Of a DNA stretch of 64,000 nucleotides, positions 25,332 through 32,507 are shown one piece after another. The notes under the pieces are model-generated. The model searched no databases, was not told the origin of the DNA, and worked only from the letters and a program-made list of their open reading frames with translations. Position numbers and translations under genes: made by a program. Source of the stretch: Streptomyces halobius (GTDB lineage: Bacteria; Actinomycetota; Actinomycetes; Streptomycetales; Streptomycetaceae); the NCBI RefSeq assembly GCF_023277745.1, contig NZ_CP086322.1, positions 5,022,001 through 5,086,000 on the forward strand. Reading direction: 5' to 3'. Every line of letters begins with the position of its first letter. Positions within the stretch are counted from its first letter, which is position 1.

Positions 25332-26657
25332 ATGAGCGGAGGCGGAACCACGGGTGGGTCCGCTCGGCTGCTGCCCTCGGATCCGCCCGGTGGCCGCAGG
25401 GCCATGGCCGTCTGGGGCATCGGCGTCGCGGTCTACTTCGTCGCGATCACCTACCGTACGAGCCTGGGTGTGGCCGGCCTGGACGCCGCCGAGCGGTTCC
25501 ACATCAACGCCTCGGAGCTGTCCACCTTCTCGATCCTCCAGCTGCTCGTGTACGCGGGCATGCAGATACCCGTGGGCCTGCTGGTCGACCGGCTGGGGGC
25601 CAAGAAGGTGCTGACCCTCGGGGCCGTGCTCTACACCCTCGGCCAGTTCGGCTTCGCGCTCTCGGAGACGTATGCCATGGCGCTCGGCTCCCGCGCGCTG
25701 CTCGGTTGCGGTGACGCGATGACGTTCATCAGCGTGCTGCGGCTGGGCTCACGCTGGTTCCCGGCCCGTCGCGGCCCGTTGATCGCCCAGATCGCCGCGC
25801 TCGTCGGGATGGCGGGCAACCTGATCTCCACCCTCGTCCTCGCCCGGCTGCTGCATTCCCTCGGCTGGACCCCGACCTTCGCCGGCAGCGCGGTCGGCGG
25901 CATCGTCGTCCTGGCCGTGCTGCTGGTCTTCCTCAAGGACCACCCCAAGGGCTTTGAACCGCCGCCCGCGCCCGCCCGGCACACCGGTGCCGCGTTCGTC
26001 CGCCGCCAGATCGCGGACGCCTGGCGCGAGCCCGGCACCCGGCTGGGTATGTGGGTGCACTTCACCACCCAGTTCCCCGCGATGGTCTTCCTGCTGCTGT
26101 GGGGCCTGCCGTTCCTCGTCGAGGCGCAGGGCCTGTCCCGTGGCGCCGCCGGTGACCTGCTCACCCTCGTGGTGCTCGCCAACATGGCCATCGGCCTGAT
26201 CTACGGCCAGGTCATCGCCCGCCACCACGCGGCCCGTACGCCGCTGGCGCTCGGCACCGTCGCGGCCACCGCCCTGATGTGGGCGCTCACCCTGGCCTGG
26301 CCGGCCGATCACGCGCCCGTGGCGCTGCTGACCGCACTCTGTGCGGTGATGGGGGCCTGCGGTCCCGCCTCGATGATCGGCTTTGACTTCGCCCGGCCCG
26401 CGAACCCGCCGGAGCGCCAGGGCACCGCCTCCGGCATCGTCAACATGGGCGGCTTCACGGCGTCGATGACGACCCTGCTCGCTGTCGGCGTGCTGCTGGA
26501 CGCCACCGGTGACAACTACCGGATCGCGTTCGCCTCGGTCTTCGTCCTGGAGGCGCTCGGCGTCTCGCAGATCCTGCGGCTGCGCCGTAGCGCGGCGCGA
26601 CGCGAGCGGGAACGGATGGTCGTGAGCCGGGTCGAGGCCGTCCACGTTCCTGTGTGA
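25332..26657 (+). CDS. MFS transporter, 12-TM
   Basis: The 441-residue major-facilitator protein starts MSGGGTTGGSARLLPSDPPG and has about 12 hydrophobic helices. Visible features are the motif-A-like loop LLVDRLGAKKVLTLGAVLYT, SRALLGCGDAMTFISVLRLG and GTASGIVNMGGFTASMTTLL. The overall look resembles sugar-phosphate/nitrate-porter type MFS proteins, possibly an organic-anion importer or exporter. It lies directly downstream of a GntR/FCD regulator, suggesting induced uptake of a carboxylate; substrate unknown. A parS pair follows about 170 bp after its stop. Confidence 0.8.
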   Translation: MSGGGTTGGSARLLPSDPPGGRRAMAVWGIGVAVYFVAITYRTSLGVAGLDAAERFHINASELSTFSILQLLVYAGMQIPVGLLVDRLGAKKVLTLGAVLYTLGQFGFALSETYAMALGSRALLGCGDAMTFISVLRLGSRWFPARRGPLIAQIAALVGMAGNLISTLVLARLLHSLGWTPTFAGSAVGGIVVLAVLLVFLKDHPKGFEPPPAPARHTGAAFVRRQIADAWREPGTRLGMWVHFTTQFPAMVFLLLWGLPFLVEAQGLSRGAAGDLLTLVVLANMAIGLIYGQVIARHHAARTPLALGTVAATALMWALTLAWPADHAPVALLTALCAVMGACGPASMIGFDFARPANPPERQGTASGIVNMGGFTASMTTLLAVGVLLDATGDNYRIAFASVFVLEALGVSQILRLRRSAARRERERMVVSRVEAVHVPV

Positions 26658-26825
26658 CGACGGACCGGCCCCTTATGCCGCCGTCGTCGCCGTACGGGCC
26701 GGTCCCCTGTGGCGCGTCGGCCGCGCGGTGCCCAGGAGGCTTTCCGGTGGTGCCCCGGACCTTCCGGTCGTCCTCCAAGGCGCTGTATCCGGCGCCCAGT
26801 TGGCGAGGACGCCGGCAGTGGCGTT

Positions 26826-26863
26826 GTTTCACCTGAAACGGTCCACCGCGTTTCACGTGAAAC
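26826..26863. other. Tandem parS: one degenerate, one perfect
   Basis: GTTTCACCTGAAAC (26826-26839, one mismatch) and GTTTCACGTGAAAC (26850-26863) start 24 bp apart. Each is followed by GG(T/C)CCACCGC, so this is a 24-bp tandem duplication in which one ParB site has been damaged. It sits between the MFS gene and the isomerase-like gene. Confidence 0.8.
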
Positions 26864-26929
26864 GGCCCACCGCGCGGTCGGCCATGGCGCTGATGGCGTC
26901 CCGCATGGCACTCCGCCTCCCGGTTCTCC

Positions 26930-27754
26930 CTACGGCGTGACGGCGAAGTTGTCCAGGATCCGCCCGGCCAGCTCGCGATCGCCCTCGATCTTGACCTGGT
27001 CGGCGACGGCCGCCAGGCGGCACCGGCCGCAGGCCAGCCGCATGAAGGTCTCCCAGTCCAGGGCCAGCGTCACGGTCGGGCCGAGCGAGACACTGCCGTT
27101 GATCGTGCCCTTCCCCTCGGCGTCCACCCGGACCGTCCGCATGAACTCCACCGGGCCGCTGACATCGAAGACCACCACGGAGTCCGCGGGCGCCTGGGCC
27201 CGCTCGGCGACGACGCCGGGCAGCACCTTCATCAACAGATCGCGCGTCACATGCGCGCCGGGGGAGTCGAGGTTGCCGGGCTTGCCGAGCGCCCGCCGCA
27301 GGTCCTGCTCATGCACCCAGACGTCGAACGCCCGCTGCTGCAGAACGAATTCCAGCGTCCGGTCCTCGTCGAGCGGACTGCGCACCACGGCGTCCGGTCG
27401 ACGGGACTCGTTACGCAGCTGCCGGGAACGGCGGATGACGGTGTATTCCAGCTCGCTGAGCATCTCCGGCGCGGTGTGGTGACGCCGGACGTCCACCTGC
27501 ACCTCCATGCGGCGGGCGGACTCGGTGCGCACATGGTAGAGATCGCGCGGCAGGGTGTGGATCGGACGCGGGTCGCCGAGCATCTCGCATTCCAGGCCGA
27601 TGACATGCGAGATGATGTCGCGGACGGACCACCCCGGGAGGTCCGTCGCCCTGTTCCACTCGCCCTCGACGAGTGGCGTCACCAGCTCGGCTATCGCTTC
27701 TATGGAGTGCGTCCAGGCATCGATGGAGGACTGAAGGCTGGGATGGACGGTCAC
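26930..27754 (-). CDS. Maleylpyruvate isomerase-family, mycothiol-dependent enzyme
   Basis: From GTG 27754 (GAGGGG 4 nt upstream) the 274-residue protein reads MTVHPSLQSSIDAWTHSIEA. It has the DinB-like helical fold with ATDLPGWSVRDIISHVIGLE, where the His belongs to the metal site, and QQRAFDVWVHEQDLRRALG, the second metal-ligand region (His/Asp-containing). A C-terminal SCP2-like domain includes LACGRCRLAAVADQVKIEGD. Family members use mycothiol as a cofactor in actinobacteria. The real substrate is unknown. The ORF continues upstream to 27913 but would then overlap the divergent nitrilase start. Confidence 0.8.
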   Translation of the reverse strand: MTVHPSLQSSIDAWTHSIEAIAELVTPLVEGEWNRATDLPGWSVRDIISHVIGLECEMLGDPRPIHTLPRDLYHVRTESARRMEVQVDVRRHHTAPEMLSELEYTVIRRSRQLRNESRRPDAVVRSPLDEDRTLEFVLQQRAFDVWVHEQDLRRALGKPGNLDSPGAHVTRDLLMKVLPGVVAERAQAPADSVVVFDVSGPVEFMRTVRVDAEGKGTINGSVSLGPTVTLALDWETFMRLACGRCRLAAVADQVKIEGDRELAGRILDNFAVTP

Positions 27755-27900
27755 GGGACCCCTCGGACGGTTCGTACGCGGGCATGCTGTCTGTGCAGTT
27801 AAGTTACGCTGCGCACGGGCACCCCGGCAGTGCTTTTGGGGGACCATCGTAGGTGGATGTTTGACTGACGGCCCGGTTCGAATGCTTAGGCGGTGGTACT

Positions 27901-28689
27901 GTGCGCGCCTCACTGATCCAGATGGGTGTGGATCCGGCGGAATCGGTCAATTCCCGGCGTGAAAGGGCGGCTTCGCTCGTCCGCGCACGGGCGGCCAGCG
28001 ACCTCGTCGTCCTCCCCGAGCTGTGGCCGGTCGGCGCGTTCGCCGCCGATCTCTTCGACGCCGAGGCGGAGCCGCTGACGGGGCCGACGCATGCGGCGAT
28101 GTCGGCGGCCGCGCGGGACGCCGGGGTCTGGCTGCACGCCGGATCCATCGTCGAGCGGGCCGCGGACGGCACCCTCTACAACACCTCGCTGGTCTTCTCC
28201 CCCGACGGCCAACTCGTCGCGTCCTACCGCAAGATCCACCGCTTCGGCTTCGACCAGGGTGAGGCCGTGCTGCTGGGCGCCGGTGACCGCGCGGTCACGG
28301 TCGCCTTGCCGCAGACCACGCTGGGCCTGGCCACCTGCTACGACCTCCGCTTCCCGGAACTCTTCCGGCAGCTGGCGGCGGACGGCGCCCAGATGCTGGT
28401 CGTGCCCGCCGGATGGCCGGCCCGCCGCCGTGCGCACTGGTCGCTGCTGGCCCGCGCCCGCGCCGTGGAGAACCAGACGTATGTGCTGGCCTGCGGCACC
28501 GCGGGTACCCATGCCGACGTCGAACAGGCCGGCCACAGCGTCGTCGTCGACCCCTGGGGCGAGGTGCTCGCCGAGGCCGGGCCGGACGAAGAGGTGCTGA
28601 CCGTGGACCTCGATCCGTCCGAGGTCGCCAAGACCCGCGCCGACTTCCCCGTCCTCCGCGACCGCGTGCTGGGCCTCGACCGCCCCTGA
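27901..28689 (+). CDS. Carbon-nitrogen hydrolase (nitrilase superfamily)
   Basis: The 262-residue amidase has the Glu-Lys-Cys triad: Glu40 (VVLPELWP), Lys111 (SYRKIHRFGF) and Cys146 (ATCYDLRFPE). Length and motif order fit the Nit/omega-amidase branch that repairs deaminated glutathione or hydrolyses omega-amides such as 2-oxoglutaramate. It starts at GTG 27901 and is divergent from the mycothiol-dependent enzyme. The next coding sequence downstream is the stranded gene fragment at the left end of the integrated element. Confidence 0.87.
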   Translation: MRASLIQMGVDPAESVNSRRERAASLVRARAASDLVVLPELWPVGAFAADLFDAEAEPLTGPTHAAMSAAARDAGVWLHAGSIVERAADGTLYNTSLVFSPDGQLVASYRKIHRFGFDQGEAVLLGAGDRAVTVALPQTTLGLATCYDLRFPELFRQLAADGAQMLVVPAGWPARRRAHWSLLARARAVENQTYVLACGTAGTHADVEQAGHSVVVDPWGEVLAEAGPDEEVLTVDLDPSEVAKTRADFPVLRDRVLGLDRP

Positions 28690-28772
28690 CGCCCGTAACC
28701 GGGGCTCGGGCCCGGGCCCTCATCGGAGCCCCTGTGGAATGTGCGGGCACCTGAGTGACGTTGAATGTCCAC

Positions 28773-28913
28773 ATGGCTTCTCGTGCGCGCGTCCGGGCCC
28801 CCGAGCTGATCGGCAAGGGCGGCTGGCTGAACACCGGCAATAACGATCTGACCCTCTCCGATCTGCGAGGACGCATTGTCATCCTCGATTTCTGGAAGTC
28901 CTGCACACTGTGA
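28773..28913 (+). pseudogene. Stranded 5' fragment of thioredoxin/NHL-repeat gene
   Basis: ATG 28773 begins MASRARVRAPELIGKGGWLN, then TGNNDLTLSDLRGRIVILDFW, followed by KSCTL and a stop. The first 41 residues match the start of the gene at 32508 (RPRVRAPELIGKGGWLNTGG, LTLADLRGRCVVLDFW), but after DFW the sequence diverges into element DNA. This is the original 5' end of the host gene, cut off by integration at GATTTCTGGA. Confidence 0.85.
28887..28896. repeat. Left attachment-site core (attL) GATTTCTGGA
   Basis: The ten bases encoding Asp-Phe-Trp are shared with the right junction at 32646-32655. Sequence on the left belongs to the old host-gene 5' end, and on the right to the element. Short cores are typical for serine integrases. 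Confidence 0.6.
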
Positions 28914-28932
28914 GGAACTTCCGGGAGGGGAC

Positions 28933-29648
28933 GTGCACCACCACACGTTTGCTGATCTCTACCTCCGACTGTCGCTAGACAGGGACGGGAAGACAGCGAT
29001 CGAGCGCCAACAACACGACTGTGAGGAGTAGGCCAGGAGGAACGGCCTGTCGATACGACAGGTGCACATCGACCGTGGACGGTCCGGATACAAGCACGTC
29101 ACCCGCAAGGGGTTCGACGCCGCCAAGGCCGCCTTGGCTGCGGGCGTGGTCGGAACGTTGATCGTCTGGAAGCTGGACCGCCTGTCGCGCAAGGGCATGG
29201 GAGAGATCGGGCTACTGCTGGACCAGCTCGACAAGGCGGGCGGCCGGCTGATCTCCGTCGTGGACGGCTTGGACTCCAGCAAGCCGAACGCCCGCCTGAT
29301 CATGGCCACACTGTCGGAGCTGGCGCGTGCGGAGTCCAAGACACTCGGCGAACGCGTCGGGCATGCGAAGCAGTACCTCCGGGGCCAAGGCCGATGGATC
29401 GGCGGACAACCCCGTACGGGTTGATGATCGACCCGGAGACAGGACAGCTCACACCTGATCCTGAGACAGGCGTCTACGCGCGACTCATCGCGGACGAAGC
29501 CCTGGCGGGTGTGCCGCTCGTCAAGGTCGCCCGACTGTTGAACGAATACGAGATCCCCGGGCCCCGTGGCGGACTCTGGCAGGTCAACACGCTCTCCCAG
29601 TTGCTCCAGCAAGACGTACGCGCGCTAGGTGTGATCCTATTTTTTTGA
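28933..29648 (+). pseudogene. Serine integrase, broken by nonsense, frameshift and 3' truncation
   Basis: GTG 28933, behind GGGAGGGG, begins with the resolvase catalytic domain: DLYLRLSLDRDGKTAIERQQ (the Ser in LRLS is the expected nucleophile). TAG at 29029-29031 replaces the usual Trp before ARRNG. The domain continues with VWKLDRLSRKGMGEIGLLL, PNARLIMATLSELARAESK and RGQGRWIGGQP. One base is lost near 29410, so PPYGL becomes RTG-stop. The other frame resumes YGLMIDPETGQLTPDPETG and PLVKVARLLNEYEIPGPRGG, a recombinase domain, and ends at 29648 after ALGVILFF. The zinc-ribbon/coiled-coil C-terminus (about 250 residues or more) is missing. Confidence 0.85.
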
Positions 29649-29753
29649 GCGGTGCTTGCTCGCTGACCAGGGGGCATGTTCCGAAACGTGGTCGAGAACG
29701 ACCTCGTGAAGGGGACAGTAACGCCCCCGAGCGCCCTGTGAATGGCCTGGCAG

Positions 29754-30950
29754 TCACGCCACGTTGTCGAGTAGGGCGCGCACTTCGGGCACGTCCTTGA
29801 ACGCTTCCAGCCGTGCGAGCACGACTCGTACCCGCTCCGATGTCCGCTCGCTGGCCACGTCGGCGGACAGCGTGATGACTCGCTCCGCTGTAGACGCCGC
29901 TTCCTCCGGCTCATTGGCGTCTGCGAGAGCGACGGCAAGCCAAGACAAGTAGAGCGCGAGTTCCCGCGTGTGCGTCGCGTCATACCGGCTGAGTACGTCC
30001 CGCAGCAACGGCACGGCCCGAAGCGGTCGGCGTAGCTCGGTGTAGACGCGGGATTCCATGACCTGTAGCTCCCCGGCATCCACCCAATACAGGTAGGCAG
30101 GTTCTTCCTCCCCGTCGTGCTGGGCGAGCGCTTCGCTTGCTTCCCCGAGTGCGCGCATGGCGGGCTGAGCCTCCCCAGTCTGCGTGTGGGCCCACGCCAC
30201 GCGATCGAGGTACAGGGCGCGCGCCCGTGGCGGGGCTTCGCTGGCGTTTACCAGTGCTGCCCGAGCCATGGTGAGCCCTTCCTTCACATCCCCTGTGTTT
30301 GTCCGCTGGTAGGCCAGGGAGCCGAGTAGATGGCCCGCCAGTGTCGCGTCACGGGCCTTGTCCGCTGCCGACAGGCCTAGGCGGTAGATCCGCTCTGCCT
30401 CCATGTGCTGCCCGGCGTCACTCGCAATCCATCCCGCAATTTGCGCCAACTCGACAATTTGGATGAGGAGTTGACGGCCTACGTCCTCAGTGTGTGTGGC
30501 TTCCCGGTAGATACGTACGGCCGACCGGAGTTCCCGTAGTGCGGGGCGCATGAGGTCGCCCCCGGCTAGTACGTCATCGGCGAGTCGAAGGCCGTGGGCA
30601 CGCTTCTGTAGATCGTCCGCCGTGCCGGCTCCGATGCGTCGCCCCGTACGGGCGCTGAGAGGGGCCAGCGGGTCTTCCTCGGGCAGGAAGTCGGCGAGCG
30701 TCGGCAACGGGGTCTCAGTGGGCGCCTGTGGTGCCGTGAGCGCTTCTGCGGAAACACCGAGGGCGGCAGCGAGGAAAGGAAGCCACTCACGCGGCGTGCG
30801 CTTCCCGGTCTCCCACCGGCTGACTTCCTGGCGGCCGACGGGTTCGCCCTGGAGGCCAGCGACCCGGCAGACCTCCCGCGCCAGGCGTGCCTGGCTCCAC
30901 CCGCGCTGTTCGCGCAGATGTCGGATGTTGGCCCCGATCGTCCCGGTCAT
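29754..30950 (-). CDS. XRE-family regulator with TPR-like C-terminal region
   Basis: The 398-residue regulator has an N-terminal helix-turn-helix (NIRHLREQRGWSQARLAREV, QEVSRWETGKRTPREW) and about 280 residues of helical, TPR-like repeats (TAGHLLGSLAYQRTNTGDVK-like, PPRARALYLDRVAWAHTQTG). Such proteins are frequent in Streptomyces integrative elements and near small developmental genes, probably sensing a peptide or partner. It is divergent from the small ORF pair at 31025. The frame is intact, unlike the integrase. Target and signal unknown. Confidence 0.8.
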   Translation of the reverse strand: MTGTIGANIRHLREQRGWSQARLAREVCRVAGLQGEPVGRQEVSRWETGKRTPREWLPFLAAALGVSAEALTAPQAPTETPLPTLADFLPEEDPLAPLSARTGRRIGAGTADDLQKRAHGLRLADDVLAGGDLMRPALRELRSAVRIYREATHTEDVGRQLLIQIVELAQIAGWIASDAGQHMEAERIYRLGLSAADKARDATLAGHLLGSLAYQRTNTGDVKEGLTMARAALVNASEAPPRARALYLDRVAWAHTQTGEAQPAMRALGEASEALAQHDGEEEPAYLYWVDAGELQVMESRVYTELRRPLRAVPLLRDVLSRYDATHTRELALYLSWLAVALADANEPEEAASTAERVITLSADVASERTSERVRVVLARLEAFKDVPEVRALLDNVA

Positions 30951-31024
30951 GGGTCAAGTCTGGCCGACAGTTGGCCTACACGGGGCCGCTAGTCGTAGAT
31001 GCGCTCCGGGCGGAGGCTGCCGAC

Positions 31025-31231
31025 ATGACAGAGCCGACGAGATTCCTCACGGCGCCGGTAGAGCTGCCGTTACGGAGGGACCTGGAGCCCGTGCCCGTGG
31101 ACGGCTGCGATGTGTGTGGCGCGCTGGCCAGGGAGCGGGAAGCTGCATGGCTCGCCGGAGACGGCTCGAAGGTCTCTGACTGCAATGTGGAGATCAGGAA
31201 ACACCCGCACGCCAAGCGGCGGCGCCCGTGA
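31025..31231 (+). CDS. Small element-borne protein with two-Cys motif
   Basis: ATG 31025 gives 68 residues: MTEPTRFLTAPVELPLRRDL, then a CDVCGALAREREAAWLAG segment and a later single Cys in KVSDCNVEIRKHPH with a basic end. It may bind zinc through CxxC plus Cys/His, but this is a guess. Similar small proteins often accompany XRE regulators in Streptomyces accessory DNA. Its stop overlaps the next start as GTGA, so the two are co-translated. The longer ORF from 30887 overlaps the regulator antisense and is not favoured. Confidence 0.6.
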   Translation: MTEPTRFLTAPVELPLRRDLEPVPVDGCDVCGALAREREAAWLAGDGSKVSDCNVEIRKHPHAKRRRP

Positions 31232-31425
31232 TCTTGGAAGGGGACATTGGCAAGCGCGTCCAGGACTCTGCTGGACGCGTGGGCATCCTGCGCGACGTAA
31301 TCCTGGACTACGTAGACCCCGCCGACCCGCCCCAGGAGCGCCGCAAGCGGCCTACGGCCTTCCTGTGGCCCGAAGGTGGGGGCGCTGAGTGGCTGGTCTC
31401 ACCGGACACCGTGAGACCGGCCTAG
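31228..31425 (+). CDS. Small element-borne protein, SH3-barrel-like
   Basis: GTG 31228 encodes 65 residues (MILEGDIGKRVQDSAGRVGI, LRDVILDYVDPADPPQERRK, AFLWPEGGGAEWLVSPDTVR). The alternating pattern with a GxxV-D-G-R-G core is reminiscent of small beta-barrel domains found in element-encoded proteins, without an assigned function. It is translationally coupled to the preceding ORF. The 236 bp that follow contain no further gene I can support. Confidence 0.55.
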   Translation: MILEGDIGKRVQDSAGRVGILRDVILDYVDPADPPQERRKRPTAFLWPEGGGAEWLVSPDTVRPA

Positions 31426-31661
31426 ACAGTCCCCGGCCGGACAAGCCCTGAGCGCGGGCAGACGTGCCCAATCTGAGCTGACGGGCTCAGGCTCTCGCCC
31501 CAATCCGCCCCTTAACTGGGGTGCTGCCCTAGGCAGTGAGGAAAGCCGCTTCGGACCTAGGGCAGCCGAAGCACCCAAGCACCCGCCCCGGTTGGTGGAA
31601 ACCCTGGACAGGTCGAGCAACCGGGGCGGGCCATTGAATCCACACCAGGGAGGAAACGCAC

Positions 31662-32144
31662 ATGAATGATGTACGCGAATTACTCACCCCTGCTGCGTTC
31701 GGGGGAGTCGTCGCAACAGTCCTCGACAACAACCCCGGCATGGACGAGCCTATGGCCGCTCGGATCGTGACGGAAGCGCTCAAGTTCGTGGACGCTGCTG
31801 CGAAGTTCCCCACGATGAAGATCGCCCCATCGCAGGTGGTGGACGAGGGCTGACACGCGCTGATCCTGCACACAGGGCCGTACGCCAAGCTGTGTGAAGG
31901 GCTCGGACGGTTCGTCCACCACTACCCCGAGCGCCCGGACCCGGAGCGCCACCACCCGCAGGTGCTAACGCGGACTGTGGCCCTGATCGAGGAAGCCGGA
32001 CACGAGGTAGACAGCGAGCTGTGGACGGGGCCGGACAAGGTCTTGGTGTCAGTCGCAGCGAACTGCAACCACACCCCAAAGCCCGGAGGCTGCGGCCCCA
32101 TCAACCCGGGGAATTGCGCAACGCATGGCGGTGGGGGTAGCTAG
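31662..32144 (+). pseudogene. Nonsense-interrupted cargo gene (TGA in place of Trp)
   Basis: ATG 31662, behind a GGGAGGAAA site, starts MNDVRELLTPAAFGGVVATV and reads to APSQVVDEG. TGA then follows at 31851, and the same frame continues HALILHTGPYAKLCEGLGRF, VHHYPERPDPERHHPQVL and CNHTPKPGGCGPIN to a stop at 32144. In related actinobacterial proteins I recall DEGWHALILHT, so the TGA replaces Trp (TGG). The full length would be 160 residues. Codon 7 is TTA, which would require bldA tRNA. The C-terminus is Gly/Cys/His-rich. Read as a pseudogene, though UGA readthrough cannot be excluded. Confidence 0.7.
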
Positions 32145-32154
32145 GCTGCCCGGC

Positions 32155-32406
32155 ATGAACGCGGAAGAAGCCCGGCAGGTGGATACGGCGTTGAGGCGGC
32201 TGGGTGTCCCCGGAGTGGTCGCGCCGGAAGATCCAGACAACCCGGCGGGGGAATGGCGCGTGTACGACACGGCCGACCCCACGACCCGCAAGGACACGAC
32301 CGCTAATGCCCTGGTGGCCGTTGTGGCGAAGTTCCGGGATGCCAACCCGGAGCCCACCCGACGCGGACCCACGCGTGGCTTCATCATCCCGCCCGAGGAA
32401 GACTGA
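32155..32406 (+). CDS. Small element-borne hypothetical protein
   Basis: ATG 32155 gives 83 residues: MNAEEARQVDTALRRLGVPG, VVAPEDPDNPAGEWRVYDTA and a basic tail RRGPTRGFIIPPEED. It starts 10 bp after the interrupted gene and is probably in the same transcript. I recognise no domain. An in-frame GTG/ATG further upstream (32125) would overlap the preceding gene's end. It is the last gene before the replaced host-gene 5' end. Confidence 0.55.
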   Translation: MNAEEARQVDTALRRLGVPGVVAPEDPDNPAGEWRVYDTADPTTRKDTTANALVAVVAKFRDANPEPTRRGPTRGFIIPPEED

Positions 32407-32507
32407 CTGCTCGAACCGGCCCCGTCTGTGCGCTCCCCATGGTGCGTGGGCGGGGCTCTGCCATGCCCCGGTCCGCTGTCCGCAGATGGCCCGTGCATCC
32501 TGGACAC

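Noticed and set aside
30887..31024. Extended start for the 31025 small ORF
   Set aside because: The extension is antisense to the start of the XRE regulator gene and has no coding character.
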